A stretch of 64,000 nt of DNA from Costus lasius (lineage: Eukaryota > Streptophyta > Magnoliopsida > Zingiberales > Costaceae). The position numbers and the translations under genes were made by a program. The notes under the pieces are model-generated. The model was given only the letters and a program-made list of their open reading frames with translations, was not told where the DNA came from and did not search any database. Of the stretch, positions 33,406-46,049 are shown in pieces (within the stretch, counting starts at the first letter, position 1; every line of letters begins with the position of its first letter). The DNA is taken from positions 58,483,949-58,547,948 of the forward strand of contig CM050449.1 in the NCBI GenBank assembly GCA_027563935.2, read 5' to 3'.

Positions 33406-36065
33406 CTAATGGTTGAGAAATCTCAAACCCATATTATTACAGTGCTTCTCATGCTTCTGCTGCGCCAGAGGCTTTGTAAGCCCGTCAGCTAGATTGTCAT
33501 CTGTATGAACCTTGCAGATTTTGATCTCGCCACGATCAATGATCTCCCGGATCAAGTGAAACCTTCTCTGTATGTGCTTGGACTTCTGGTGCGACCGTGG
33601 TTCCTTTGCTTGTGCTATTGCTCCAGTGTTATCACAGAAGATAACCAAAGGATCTGCACTCGAAGGAACAACACCAAGTTCTTGAACGAACTTACGAATC
33701 CACACTGCCTCCTTAGATGCTTCTGAGGCTGCAACATACTCGGCTTCTGTTGTGGAATCAGCAACAATTGATTGTTTGAAACTTTTCCACACCACTGCTC
33801 CTCCATTCAAGCTAAAAACATAGCCTGATTGCGATCGAAAATCATCCTGGTCAGACTGGAACGAAGCGTCAGTATATCCTTCAATACTGAGTTATTCCTG
33901 ACCTCCATAAATCAAAAACATATCTTTGGTCCTCCGAAGATATTTCAAAATGTTCTTGACTGCAATCCAGTGTGCCTTTCCTGGATTACTTTGGAATCGA
34001 CTGGTCACGCTTAACCCGTAAGCGACGTCTGGGCGAGTACACAACATCGCATACATAATGGACCCAATAGCCGAAGCATAAGGCGTATTGTCCATTTCAT
34101 CTTTCTCAGTCTGTGTTTGTGGACACTGACTCTTTGAAAGATTCAGACCATGTCTGACTGGAAGATACCCTCTTTTAGAATTTTCTAAATGGAATCTCTC
34201 CAGGACTTTATCGATGTAAGTACTCTGGCACAGCCCGAGAAGCCTCTTAGATCTATCTCTGTAGATCTTCACACCTAATACATAGGCTGCTTCTCCTAAA
34301 TCTTTCATCTGGAAACATTTTCTTAACCATTCTTTGACAGCATGTAGTTCAGGAATATCGTTTCCAATGATCAAGATATCATCAACGTAGAGGACTAGGA
34401 AAGTAATCACGCTCCCACTAAACCTCTTATATACACACGGGTCATCTTCATTCTTGATGAAACCAAATTCACAGATTGATTCATCAAAATGAATATTCCA
34501 GCTTCTCGATGCTTGTTTAAGTCCATAAATGGACTTCTTTAATTTGCATATTTTATGACGATCTGATGGATTAGTGAAACCTTCAGGTTGTGTCATATAC
34601 ACATCCTCCTCTAAGTTTCCATTAAGGAAAGCGGTCTTCACATCCATTTGCCAGATCTCATAATCATAATATGCTGCTATCGCGAGAATAATCCGAATAG
34701 ACTTGAACATAGCTACAGGAGAGAAAGTTTCATCATAATCTATCCCGTAGATTTGTTTGAAACCTTTCGCAACTAGCCTGCCTTTATAGGTAACCACGTT
34801 ACCATCCATGTCAACCTTCTTTTTGAAGATCCACTTACAGCCTATAGGGATTACTCCCGGAGGCGGATCAACCAAATCCCAGACTTGGTTATCTGACATG
34901 GAGTCCATCTCGGCTCGCATAGCTTCAAGCCATCTTGCTGATTCTGGTCCACTGACCGCATCCGCATAAGTGAGGGGTTCATCATCAATGATGTAGACTC
35001 CGTCATAGCGTTCAGGCTGTCGACGGATCCTTCCCGATCTTCGCGGTTCCCGTGATATCTGAGCCTCAGGTTGTTCAGTAACCTGATCTACTGGCTCAGG
35101 CTCATCCAACTGTGCTTGACTACTTTGTCCTTCTTCTGGATTCTCATCCAGCTTTATTTCTCTCCCTCTGGCCTCTTGCAGAAGAAATTCTTTCTCAAGA
35201 AAAATAGCCGTTCGAGCAACAAATACTTTGTTCTCTTTGGGATCATAGAAATAATAACCCTTAGTTTCTTTAGGGTAACCGACAAAGATATATTTATCAG
35301 ATCTGCTCTCCAGTTTCCCAGAGGCGAGCTTTTTGACATAAGCCTCGTAACCCCAGATCTTAATAAATGTCAAGCTCGGCTCTTTCCCATACCATAACTC
35401 ATATGGAGTCTTTGAAACGGCCTTGGATGGCACTCGGTTTAGTACCTTTGCAGCTGTTTCCAGTGCAAATCCCCAAAAGGAGTAAGGTAGAGTAGCCTGA
35501 CTCATCATAGAACGAACCATATCCAGTAAGGTTCTATTTCTCCTCTCGGACACACCATTCCATTGCGGTGTTCCTGGCGGAGTGAGCTGTGAGATAATCC
35601 CACACTCCTTCAGATAGTCAGTAAACTCATGACTCAAGTATTCTCCACCTCGATCTGAACGAAGTGCCTTGATATTTCGGCCTAGCTGATTTTGTACTTC
35701 ATTCTTGAACTCTTTGAACTTGTCAAAAGATTCACTCTTATGTCTCATTAGATAGACATAACCATACCTACTGAAATCATCAGTAAAGGTAATGAAGTAT
35801 GAATAGCCACCTCTGGCATGTTTACTAAATGGCCCACACACATCACTGTGAATGAGGTCAAGTAAACCTGAAGCCCTTTGACCTTTATTAGAAAAAGGGG
35901 ACTTCGTCATTTTACCCATTAAACAAGCTTTACATGTATCAAGCTCCTCATAGGAGAATGATCCCAGCAGTCCATGGTCATGCAACCGCTTAATGCGCTT
36001 CTTGTTAATATGGCCTAAACGACTATGCCATAGCAAGGTGCTGTCATCAGCATACTTGGCTTTCT
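33406..36065 (-). pseudogene. pol: Copia 3 integrase-RT-RNase H, one nonsense mutation, 5' part lost
   Basis: One continuous minus-strand frame from the integrase zinc finger (LLWHSRLGHINKKR) through the integrase core, reverse transcriptase (YVDDILIIGN) and RNase H to LRFLNH. A single in-frame TAA at 33892-33894 falls in YGGQE-stop-LSIEG, where relatives have GAA, at the entry to RNase H. The frame is otherwise open. Upstream it ends at the chromovirus LTR at 36066, so gag's C-terminus and the protease are missing. It is closely related to copia A and B. Confidence 0.92.
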
Positions 36066-38769
36066 TGTAAGATCCAAGAATTTTAATTCCTTGTAAGTAT
36101 TATTCTTGATTTAAATCTTTGACTGTGATATGTTTCTATGTTTTAATTTCGTCAACCCTAGGATGCTATGTTTTAATTTCGTCAACCCTAGGATGGGGGA
36201 GAATTTTATCTCTAAAAAAAAACCTTAAGGGGTTAGTTATAAATTAGTGGCAAAGGGTTAGTGGATATTAATTTAAGTCTTAGTGGATCTTGACTCTAGT
36301 AATTAATTAATTAGAGCTTATTGGATGTTAATTAAATCCTTATTGGATTTTCGCTTAAGTGAATAATTAATTATGGGTTATTGGGTTTACACTTAAGTTA
36401 GATGGATTTTGGGTTTAAAATTTGAATTAATCAGTAAGTGGGATAATTCATAAACCCTATTCGAATTAATTAGTTAGCGGGTTTGAAAATTTAAAAACAA
36501 AAGATCCAAGAGGGGGGGCAGACGGCTAGGGCAAAGAAGTTGGCGTCTTGGGCGATTTCTTGAAGGCTTGGGCGATTTCTTGGAGGCTTGGAGGAAATTC
36601 TTCTTCCTCTTCCTTTTCCCTTGGCCGGCGTTCTTTGGTGTTTGGTGGCGCTTCTTCTTCTATTGGTGGCGACATTGGTGGAATTTCAAGGCCTTAGACG
36701 AGTTTTTGGATCATCTTGGTGTTCACGGTTCAAGATAATAGGTGAGTGGGGTGTCTTATTCGAATCCTATCAATTTGGTTGTGTTAGATGATACATTTGG
36801 TTGATTGGAAATTTTATCATGAAAACCGAAATTTTGCAAAGGTATATCTATCATGAAAACCGAAATTTTGCAAAGGTATATCTATCATGAAAACCGAAAT
36901 TTTGCAAAGGTGTATTTATCATGAAAACCGAAATTTTGCAAAGGTATATCTATCATGAAAACCGAAATTTTGCAAAGGTGTATTTATCATGAAAACCGAA
37001 ATTCTGCAACATGAAATTTAAGGTATTCTTATATGGAGTTTAGGTAGCCTTAAATTAGTGATTTTTGAGCATGAAAATCTTATTAACTAGGATTTTAAAT
37101 TGTAAGTAGATAATATACTAAGAAACCTTGGACTACATGTGGTATTATTGGAATTTTATGGATGCCTGAAAAATGCTAAAAATGTCATAGGATTTATGAT
37201 TGTTTCCCTATGTGCAGCATGTTATATATTTATGGCCATGTATCTTTGTTTGAGAAACTTGGGTGATAATTTAGCAAGGTTAAACCAAACTGATCAGCAT
37301 GAAACCTAAGGACTCTATAAAACATTATATGATTATGTGGTTTCAAATGTTATGTGTCGTGGTCTGTGTACCCATTATGGTTAGGACTAAGGCTAAGTGT
37401 AACTGTGTACTCAAGGGATAGTCTGTATGTGACATGTTAAGGGTTTGAGATTTCAGCCCTGTGTATTGTGATATGTGAGGGGTTGATGTTTCAGCCGCCT
37501 GTTGTGATTATTGTGATAAAAATGACTATCCTAGAGTTTGGTCAACACTTAGGAGTCCACTTTTGTGAAATAAGATATAAGATGTGTCTAGTGGTTGTCC
37601 AGATAAGGAACCCTTTGGGAGAACGAGTGATTGATGCAAAGTGCCATGTCTTGGTCGGACAGGGGCCACCTCTTGATATTATCACTCTTAGACTCTTAGA
37701 TTTTTGTGTTATGGGGTGGTGTAGATCAAGGTATCACATCTTGACCGGATGGGGATCACCTCTTGAGTCTACACACTGTCCATGTTTGTGTTGCATGTGA
37801 TTTGCAGGCTTCTCCCAGTGCTTAGGCCAGAGCCGGGTTGGACCATAGTGGTCACTCTTGATTTATGCTGGACAACGACTAAGTGGTTGGTGTGTTTAGT
37901 TGGTTTAGAGTATGGCTCTAGAACTTTGGTTACTCTGGTGTGATATTTGTGTGATGCCTATACATCTAATTATTTATATGAGTTCTGTTCTTGATTTTCT
38001 GATTCTTTATTTTAATTATATGTTGACATAACGTTCTGCTAAAGATTTTTAAAACAATCTGCATGTATCTTTGAGTGTATGTTATGGATGGTCGAGTGAG
38101 ACTATCTACTCACTGGGCTGTGTAGCTCACCCCTTAATATTTTCAGGTGTAGAACAGGGGCGCACTACCTGAGTTAGCGTTTTATATGGGACTTGTGTTG
38201 ATATGGATATTATGCTGGTTTGATGTATAAGACTTTTGTGCTTAGTTAACTGGGGCCGGTTGTGGCTAAACTTTGTGAACCAGTGTTGCCGGTTGTGGCA
38301 GTTTTGAGATTTTGATTTTTGTGTCACCGAGGGCTTTGGCCTGTTTTCGGTGTTTGATATCATTGATGTTAGTTATATGAATTTATTGAATCGATATTGT
38401 GGTTTTGCTTCGAACTTTCGAGTCGGTTTGTATTTGCGATCAGATTTGATATAAATGTGAACTTGCATATGTCTAGTGCAAGTATTGCCTGGTGGCAGGT
38501 ACCCTTATGTGATTTATGGATTTTACGGATTTTATATGGATTTGATATAACTGTTGCCTTGCATATGTCTAGTGCAAGGATTGCGTGGTGGCAGGTACAT
38601 TTATGAAATTGTGTTTCGTGGATTTTCGATGTGTGGATTCTCGAAAATTTTCAGATCGACTTTTCCTGAACTTGGTTTTACTTAGCATGTGCATCGATCT
38701 TGTATGATAACATCCTGTTCCTTGTGAATTGTGTTGCTTGTTTAGGGGTTAAGATAACGGGATGTGACA
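36066..38769 (+). repeat. LTR of the chromovirus remnant
   Basis: 2704 bp from TGTAAGATCCAAG to GGGATGTGACA, matching in its ends and many internal words the LTR at 55263-58393 read on the minus strand. It includes a 29-bp direct repeat (near 36136-36193) and the 34-bp tandem array at 36816. The ORFs inside (36588-36791, 37468-37800, 38397-38606) have no recognisable product. Confidence 0.9.
36816..37010 (+). repeat. 34-bp tandem repeat, about six copies
   Basis: Unit ATCATGAAAACCGAAATTTT plus GCAAAGGTATATCT, with two variants (TATATCT and TGTATTT) alternating in later copies. The related LTR at 57434-57523 has a shorter, diverged form of the same repeat. Confidence 0.95.
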
Positions 38770-38772
38770 GAA

Positions 38773-38784
38773 TGGTATCAGAGG
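38773..38784 (+). other. Primer-binding site of the chromovirus remnant
   Basis: TGGTATCAGAGG, three bases inside the LTR end; initiator Met tRNA complement, followed by AGTTGGCTAGCTAAAACTTA as in the second chromovirus. Confidence 0.92.
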
Positions 38785-38895
38785 AGTTGGCTAGCTAAAA
38801 CTTAGTTCAGGGGAAAACATGTTTGTGTATTGCTAGACACCTGATAGGTTTATGTTTGTTTTCCTTACTATGGTGTGTGTGTGTAGGAATTTAAG

Positions 38896-39311
38896 ATGGT
38901 GCGATCCAGAGGAAATGCTAGCAGCGAGGGTGAGCAGACCTCAGATCTCACGAGAACCATTGAGGCTCTGACAGGCATGGTACGGCAACAGGGTACCATG
39001 ATAGAGAGGCAAGCTCAGATGCTGCAGCAGCAACAGACTCAGCATCAAGAAGCGCAACAGCAGCTCTTGCAGCAATTGACTCAGGAGAGATCTCAGACTA
39101 CCACTCGGGCGGTGGGGAATGACTATCGGGAAGACGCTCACAGGCGCTATGCCTCGCTAGTGAGTGAATTCCAGAAACTGGGTCCTAGTTCTTTTTATGG
39201 GGGCTCAGAATCAAGTACTGCAGAGAACTGGCAGTTGTGCTTGGAAAAGATTTTTCAAGTCATGCGTTGCTCAGATGAGGACAAGCTGTGTCTGGCCACC
39301 TATATGATGCG
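38896..39311 (+). pseudogene. gag: Chromovirus gag, N-terminal fragment (about 139 aa)
   Basis: Begins MVRSRGNASSEGEQ at an ATG about 125 bp after the primer site. It has a Gln-rich coiled-coil-like stretch (about residues 35-70), then [21 protein letters not shown] and the start of the retrotransposon gag domain, ending at ATYMMR where the deletion falls. The open frame runs on into unrelated sequence for nine codons. It is useful as the reference for the N-terminus that the 58423-62805 polyprotein has lost. Confidence 0.9.
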
Positions 39312-39318
39312 GCATACA
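39312..39318. other. Seven-base filler at deletion junction
   Basis: GCATACA sits between the last chromovirus-matching base (39311) and the first copia-matching base (39319). GCATACA also occurs in the copia sequence about ten bases to the right, suggesting a templated filler made during end-joining repair. Confidence 0.6.
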
Positions 39319-39631
39319 CCTGTGCAGCATACAGCATCTTGAGGTTTGCTATAATTTCTATAGCAGATAAATCCTCATGCTGACGCTGCAGCTGTGGCGT
39401 CATAGACGCAAGCATAAGGCAAGCGACATCAATGCTATCATTGACATGCTTCTCATAAGCTTCCCGAACCGCCCTTGCGGCGTTCGCAGCGGGTTGAGGC
39501 GGTATAGCCGTCTCGAGGACATACAGCTTCCTCTCAGCCTTAAGAACAATCTTAAGGTGTCCGTACCAGTCTGAGAAGTTTGGCCCAGCAAACTTCTCCC
39601 TTTCCAGTAGGGATCGCACATTGAAATTTGT
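39319..39631 (-). pseudogene. gag: Copia 3 gag, N-terminal fragment with lost start codon
   Basis: Encodes about the first 104 gag residues (FNVRSLLEREKFAGPNFSDW to KMLYAAQ). The position of the family's ATG reads ACA (39629-39631), so translation could not begin at the normal place. The fragment stops at the deletion junction at 39319. It is the part of copia 3 lying on the far side of the chromovirus remnant. Confidence 0.9.
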
Positions 39632-41303
39632 GGTGTTTGTTGCTGCAGGAATCTACAACATTGCAAGAACAGCAAGGTCAGTATCAATGTTAGAATCAAT
39701 CCAGGACTTAAGAATGATTCTTTTCTCACTATTTTATCTGGCTGAAAAATCCAGCAAAATAGCCCGAAAGAGTAAAACTCTTTTAGTGAGATGGGATCCA
39801 GATTTCATACTTGGTCTCCGCGTCCCGCTCAGGCGAGATAAGATGCACAGAGAGTACAAGCACTAATCTCTGGTAGGCAATCCCAGCCAATCACCAACCC
39901 GTGCGATTCCCCTTCATCTGGGCAATCCAGCAGACAGTGCCAACTGAGTTGGTACAACACAGTCTCTGATCCCACAGATGGCTGCCTCCATATAGCTACC
40001 ATATGCTCAATATGTAGCCTACATGGTCAAGTTGACCCGACCTACTCCCTGGACCACCACGTGCTATGCTGAGCAACGAGAAGCGATAAATCCCTTCTCT
40101 GTAACACGCAGGTGTAATCACACACCGTCTGAAGATAGATGGGCGTGCCCACTGAGTGGGTACAACATGGCCCCAACGATAGTCAGTAAATTGAAAGCAT
40201 GATTATCTTATGTGGTAAAAGCCCATTAAGCCTAAGTAAGACCTTAATTAACTTAAGTCTTCACTTGAGCTCTTCATGGGTCTTTAGCATTTCATCTGGC
40301 CCAACCCGGGCCCAAGCGCCCACTACAGCTCAGATGCGCCCACCAGGTAAAATGCGCCTGTCCTAGAGTCGAACCCTAGACCTCCCACTGGTGAAGCCAC
40401 TTGCTGCATGCGCCTCTGCCATGTGTGCTCTGTGCTCATGTCTGATTAAATTACAATTTAATCTATCTAGACATGATTGACACGCAGGTCAATTACACTT
40501 TATAAATTAATTCAAATGTGATGCGCAGATCACAATAATAATTTACAATATACATCCAGGCACGCAGGCCCCAGCACAGCACACATTAAAATTGGGCAGC
40601 CCACATAAGATTAAATAGACAATCATTCATGTTATACAAACTTCATGTGATCCAATCAAGAAAATAAAATTTTTGAAAATCCCATTGGCATCAATTTTAT
40701 TTCCTTATGTGCCCTACTACCTTACAACGGTCCATTAATAGGGATCCACTCATCAGACCTAGTCAGACCCCCTGCCCTTGCATGCACCAAGTCATAACCG
40801 ACTTGAGTCGACCTAATGGTCAACAATGCATGCGTTAAGGGCTGAACGTCCCTCATGAGTTCTGGCAAGCGGGTGTGACCCCGGGCCTTAATCATGAGCG
40901 TTCACTGGTTGTCTCAATCAGACATCGCTACACGCCTTTCTGTAGTCAACCAATAGCCACCACATGCTTGCGTATAGGTGCCATCTGGTCGACCCATCTA
41001 GGCTGTCAGATGGTCTGATCAGACTGTTGGGTCTAGACTGGACGATGACTTCAACCCTAATAACCCGTCTAAGTTTTAAAGTAAGCGCATAGATCTAAAT
41101 GGATGCGCGCAGGTTGTTATAAGTTTTGATAAAAATAACATTCATCATGCGCCAACAATAAACATCATACATGCGCTAAATGTAAAACATACATCTATTT
41201 TCGCAAACTAGCATGTAGTTTCGCATGATGATAAAATTTAGATCTACTCATCGTAAACATGGATCATACATTAAGCAATCATATAGACATACCAAAACCT
41301 ATG
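39632..41303 (-). other. Copia 3 untranslated leader
   Basis: Aligns along its length with the leaders of copia A and B. It contains CCAACTGAGTTGG (39940-39952) and CCCACTGAGTGGG (40148-40160). It has no 33-bp tandem array like that of copia B. No gene. Confidence 0.85.
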
Positions 41304-41315
41304 GCTCTGATACCA
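41304..41315 (-). other. Copia 3 primer-binding site
   Basis: Minus-strand TGGTATCAGAGC two bases inside the 5' LTR, initiator Met tRNA type. Confidence 0.94.
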
Positions 41316-41590
41316 ATTGAAAGTCCCCAAAAGGGGGGGGGGAAACCCTAATAAGCATGCACTTCTAAAATTTGCATGGGCGGAATCATAGGATTTCTAA
41401 GATCGGTTTGCATGTCATATAATCAACTTGAAGATTGTATAGATCAACACAAGGATCATACCATTGCCATTGCTTGGATGGCGACTTGGAAGAAGAGGGC
41501 GAGCGGCTCTCCTCCAAAGGTGACGCACACAAGGTGAAGATGACTACTCCCTTGGCGTCTTTGTGCTAGCAAAGCTTCAAGGTTTCCCTT

Positions 41591-43683
41591 TGTTGGTGTA
41601 TATGCCCTAGGACCTAGTTTTGGTCCATCTTTGTACTACTTGACTCTGATATTAATATATATGTCTTTCTGGCATTGTCGTTATCAATGTTTGTCTACAC
41701 CTGCGATTGTGTACTTACATGATAATGTCCCTGGAGACAGATTGGATCTGTGCTCGAATTATAATCCCCAGTCGATGTACCTTAGTGGATATGGGACAGC
41801 TATGGTACTTGTGAGACTGGTATGTGGGCTGGTTAGGCACGTGGTGCTAACGCAGACACATGGGTATATCATTGGAGGATATACTGGACAGACCCGCTGT
41901 GAGGCTATGACTTGGTGTCATGAGTTATCCTCACAAGTGACAGGAGATACATTGATCCCTTGACTTGAGGTCATTGACCATTCTATATGGTTAGGGACTT
42001 GCTTTGATGCAACCTAACACCTTGCCGTAGTTGGGAGGTCATAACGGTTGTCATTGAGCATGTCACGACCCATATGAGAAGGTCAATGGACAGACATAGG
42101 ATTTGCCCCTTCCTTTGGGAAGTATGATATCCATGGAGCTCCCTTATGGTTCTATGACTGAGAGTGTATGGCCATACCCAGGTAAGAACCTGTTCTAGTC
42201 ATAGCCATGTGATTGGATGAAAACAAGTGGTGACACACTTGTCCAATCGGATATCAGTACGGCAAAGAGACTGTAATGCATCTGTACCTAGTTGCGATGA
42301 TGGGGATGTCGATGTCGATATCCATTCCAATAACCTGGGTAAGCGATGCACTGCTAGGTGCCACTCACTGCTTGTGATGACCTTTGGTCAGCACTGCCAG
42401 CGTTAGAGGAACCTACAGGGTCGCACACCTTGATACTCGAGTTTTCATATTGATCGGGTAGCCTTTAGATCGAGTTATTGGATAACTCTGATCTATTTGG
42501 GAGATTTCATCGGCGCCAATGGGCCTGATGAGATGGAAGAAACTTATTGGGGCCAACTTCCGTTTTTGGCATATCGATCAAATTAACCATGGTTAGCCTC
42601 ATTTAACCATGGGTTAAATTGGATTGGATCTAATAGCTTGGTTAACATGCATAATGGACTTTGGGCTTGGCCCATTGCTTAGTTGGGCTTGCTAATAAGT
42701 TGTATTAAAGGGCTAAGAGGCTTGAAGGGTATAATGGGGATGAATTAATGGGATAGGCGCATATGGGATTCTAGTTGGACTAGAATTTGCGCCTATGCCT
42801 TGTTTGGTATCTCCTAGGTGATTAAATCAAATTGGATTTGATTAAATCACACAAGATAATTGATTGGATTATGTTTGACAATTGTGGACTGATTATTAAC
42901 ATAATTAGAGTCCTAATTGGATTAGGACTTGCGCCCAAGCCACATTAGGCAATCCATCATATTGCCTTGACTAGGTCTAGGCGCATGGATGGGATTAATG
43001 CCTCATATGGCATGATATGGGCGCATATGGCTGATGCTTGCTTTGGCAAGTCTTAGGCGCATATGGGAGTGGAGATTTAATCAATATATTTGATTGGATT
43101 ATCTCCTAGAATCATGCCCTAATTGTCAACACTTACCATTCTCCCCTAACTGCCTCTTGCTCCTATAAATAAGCCCTTGCCGCCCCCTCTCTTCATGATG
43201 CTAATTCCTTGGAGGCGTGAAGCATTAGAGGGCGACGGCTTGGAGAGCTTAGAGCTCTTCTTCTTCCATCAAGGGTGCAAGCATGCTTCTTCTCTTCCTT
43301 TCCTTGGCGCAAAGGAACAAGAAGGCTTGCGGCGTTGTCTTCTCCTTCCATCTCCTTGGCGCATCACATCTTGGTGGTGGCGCAAGTTGCTTGGAGGATT
43401 CTCCTAAGGCATGGATCTTCTTCCCGAGGCTAGCACCGGGCGAGGAAGAAGAAAACTTGAGGAATCCGTGTGTGCGAGACTGCAGAGGGCGAACACTTGG
43501 GCGCCTTCATCAACATCGGCTTCCAATTGCTTAAAGGTACTTACTATCACATCGTGTCGAACCCCTCGCAAGAGATCTTCACTGGGTTTTTGGGACTAGC
43601 CTGTTTCGGGGACATTCTTCCGCTGCGTAGAATGTATGTCCATGGCTCTGAAAATTGTAAAATGTCCCCGGGGTTTCCCAACA
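41591..43683 (+). mobile_element. Solo LTR of a different copia family (2093 bp)
   Basis: Starts TGTTGGTGTATATGCCC and ends CCCGGGGTTTCCCAACA. It is flanked by CCCTT on both sides (41586-41590 and 43684-43688), with no internal region, primer site or second LTR. It probably arose by recombination between two LTRs of a full element. The plus orientation is shown by the TATA box at 43164 and by TG...TATGCCCTAGGACC, a common copia LTR start. ORFs within (41631-41963, 43177-43534) are not recognisable. Confidence 0.9.
43164..43170 (+). promoter_or_regulatory. TATA box of the solo LTR
   Basis: TATAAAT within CTCCTATAAATAAGCCC, about 520 bp before the LTR end, a good plant TATA match in a plausible U3 position. 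Confidence 0.65.
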
Positions 43684-45104
43684 CCCTTCGTGAAGGAGAT
43701 GAGAGATGTCTCTTGGTTTTGTTCTCTTCTCCTTTGCGTGAAGTCTCACCACACGACACGAGAGAGGTCGAGAGAGGAGAAGATGGCGACGAGAGAAGCG
43801 TTGCTCTTCGAACGTGGAGGCGTTCCACATTTTGGAAAACCGATTTCCAAAAATAGCAAGTGCTTCAATGTATGCGATCATGCGTTCACTCCAAGTGAAC
43901 CGATCGCAAACTTCTTCTCTCCCTTGACTTGAACCATGCGCTCACACTAAGTGAACCGGTTCAATTTCATTTAGTTCAAAGACCAAATTAAACCAAGCAT
44001 TGGTCTAGATCAAATTAAACCATAAGGCTCAAGATCTAACCATTCATCTCTTGATGCTCTTGATCTCACCGATCTAGCATCAATTCTCTCGATCGAAGCT
44101 TACCAATCTCAAGCTCTAATCAATCAAACATGATCAGACCAGATCTCACTTACAATCAGAGTTTAAACTCCTTTAAACTGAACCAAAACAATTCAGTCCA
44201 CACGATCTGACATAAGTAAGCCATTTCATCAAATTGTGCGACCCTAAGGGTTTCCTTTAAATGTCGGTAACGATAACTTACATTATCACGAACAGAGAGG
44301 GGTATCTAGCAACACATCACTGTCTCCCGATATAAAGGAAAGAGTCTTCCAAGACTACACCCAAACCATAGCACAAGTGTGAACCCAAGTCACTTGACAT
44401 ATGTGTTTCCTTTGCCACTGGATGTTCTTATTGGACAAGCGTGTCAAGCCTGTAATTCCAATATGATGAGAATGATTAGATCAGATGAACATAGTCATCT
44501 GGGTATGGCCATACACTTTCTCAATCATCTCATCCAGGGGGCCCCTTCAGAACATCACACTCCAACAAGGAGACGGCAATCCTATATCTATCACTAGTGC
44601 CCTAACATGACTCATGCTCATTATCCAAGATAGTCTATAACCATTATGTTTCAAATGATATTGAACTACCTCAAAACAATGCCAATCATCATTTAGAAAC
44701 ACAAGTGATCTCAAGTCAGAGGAAATATGCCACTTGTTTGCATACAAGGATTATTCACATTGTGACAAGCAATCGAATATCCTAAGTAGGGTATGTCCAG
44801 TACATCCAATGTACCCATGAGTCTACATCTTATTCCATGCTCGAAGCATCCTATAAGATTAGAACACATATTAGTCTTAATCATATCAAGGCTGTCTCAT
44901 GTTCACCAAGATATCTCGACTAAGGACAAAACTGCATGTCAGCCAAGCTGAACAGCATTGAGACATTATTCAGAAGTATACATATTGCAGCAGATAATGT
45001 AACAACCTGAATAACAACCATTGCCTTTAAAAACATAGAGTTTATACATGATACTGATAACAACCCAAGGCCTCAAACATTAGCCTTAAGGGCATACCCC
45101 AACA

Positions 45105-45540
45105 GTAAGTATTTTCATGGTACCGTATTTTGTGTCCAAAATCAACCCGAGAGTATTTTTTGCTTTTATGGTACTGCCATAATAATTATTACGGTGCCGT
45201 ATTTTTGAGCTGATTTTTTTTATTTATTTGCCTTTAAAAAAAATTTCTGTGATTATTTTTTACAGCACTGCCGTAACCATTTTTGTGGTACCATAATTTT
45301 CATCTGTTTTCTACCCGAAAGTTTTCATGTTTTTACAGTACTGCCGTAAGCATTTTCATAGTACCGTAATTAGGGATGTTTTTCGACCCGAGAGTTTGAG
45401 CCAAATTACGTACTACCATATTCGTTTTACGGCTCCTATTTTTCAATTTCGCCAGATTACTGCACTGCCGTAATGATTTTTACGGCCGTAATTATGTTTT
45501 TAGACGCGATTCCTGTGCCATTTTTTCGGGTTTTCTAGGT
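45105..45540 (+). repeat. Palindrome array, copy 2 (right part) of the Athila-like element
   Basis: Resumes the Athila-like element after copia 3. It holds repeated degenerate modules of roughly 70-90 bp, each with an ACTGCCGTAA half and a GGTACCGTAA or GGTGCCGTA half separated by CGACCCGAGAG-like words (for example near 45190, 45262-45295, 45337-45372 and 45460-45495). Confidence 0.85.
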
Positions 45541-46049
45541 CGTGTTTTGAGTCTTCTCACTCATTCTCGCACCGACCTTCGTCTCTAGACCTTCTTCGAC
45601 CGTCATTGCTCACCGGCGACTCTTCCCGTCTGGTTATCACCGCCGATCTGGTACTCTTTCACCCGATTTCTCTGTTTTGGTGAGTTTTCATGCAAGTTTC
45701 GCCCCTTTGTTCATTTGTGTTCGATTCTTGGTTGTTTTCAGAGATTCTTGTTCGCATTTACTTCTTAGACGATAGGCGACCAATTATTGTTTGATTCTAG
45801 CATTTTTGACCAATTTCTAAGAGTGATTCGAGTTCGAACAAGTAAGATGTGCTGAATTTTCACTTTTCAAATTTCGCCCCTTTCATCTTTAACTGAATCT
45901 TTGAGTTCAAGCATGCATATTAGTTGATTCTTGTTTCTATTATGCTTGATGAGTACTCATGTTCATGATTGGAAGTATTATTTGAGTTCAAACTTGCTAT
46001 ACTTTGTTATATTGTATTGAAATCTCAAGTTGCAGCTATAAGTTTATTC

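Larger units (their letters stand above)
36066..39311 (+). mobile_element. Chromovirus remnant: 5' LTR, primer site and gag start only
   Basis: Plus-strand Ty3/gypsy piece within copia 3: LTR 36066-38769, primer-binding site, and the first 139 codons of gag. The remaining gag, all of pol and the 3' LTR are gone, and the break joins directly (through about 7 extra bases) to copia 3 gag sequence at 39319. It belongs to the same family as the chromovirus at 55263-64000, which shows what is missing. Confidence 0.9.
31697..45104 (-). mobile_element. Copia 3: Ty1/copia element with two foreign insertions and a deletion
   Basis: Minus-strand relative of copia A and B. Both LTRs are present (31697-33385, and 41318-45104 minus its insert), flanked by GTAAG. 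Counting out the inserted solo LTR and one copy of its duplication, the right LTR is 1689 bp, exactly as long as the left. By eye about seven differences separate the LTRs, so it is older than copia B but still young. The internal part has lost about 0.9 kb (end of gag, protease) together with most of a chromovirus that had inserted there, plus a nonsense mutation in pol. Confidence 0.93.
41318..45104 (-). repeat. Copia 3 5' LTR, interrupted by a solo LTR
   Basis: LTR pieces 41318-41590 and 43689-45104 join to 1689 bp and match 31697-33385. The right end CCCCAACA is followed by GTAAG, the duplicated target in the Athila-like element. The open frames 43579-43932 and 44379-44747 are LTR noise that also occurs in the left LTR. 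Confidence 0.93.

Noticed and set aside
43177..43932. Group of overlapping ORFs up to 128 codons
   Set aside because: They straddle the solo LTR end and the copia 3 LTR; the right part recurs in the other LTR copy at 31971-32213, so it is LTR noise.
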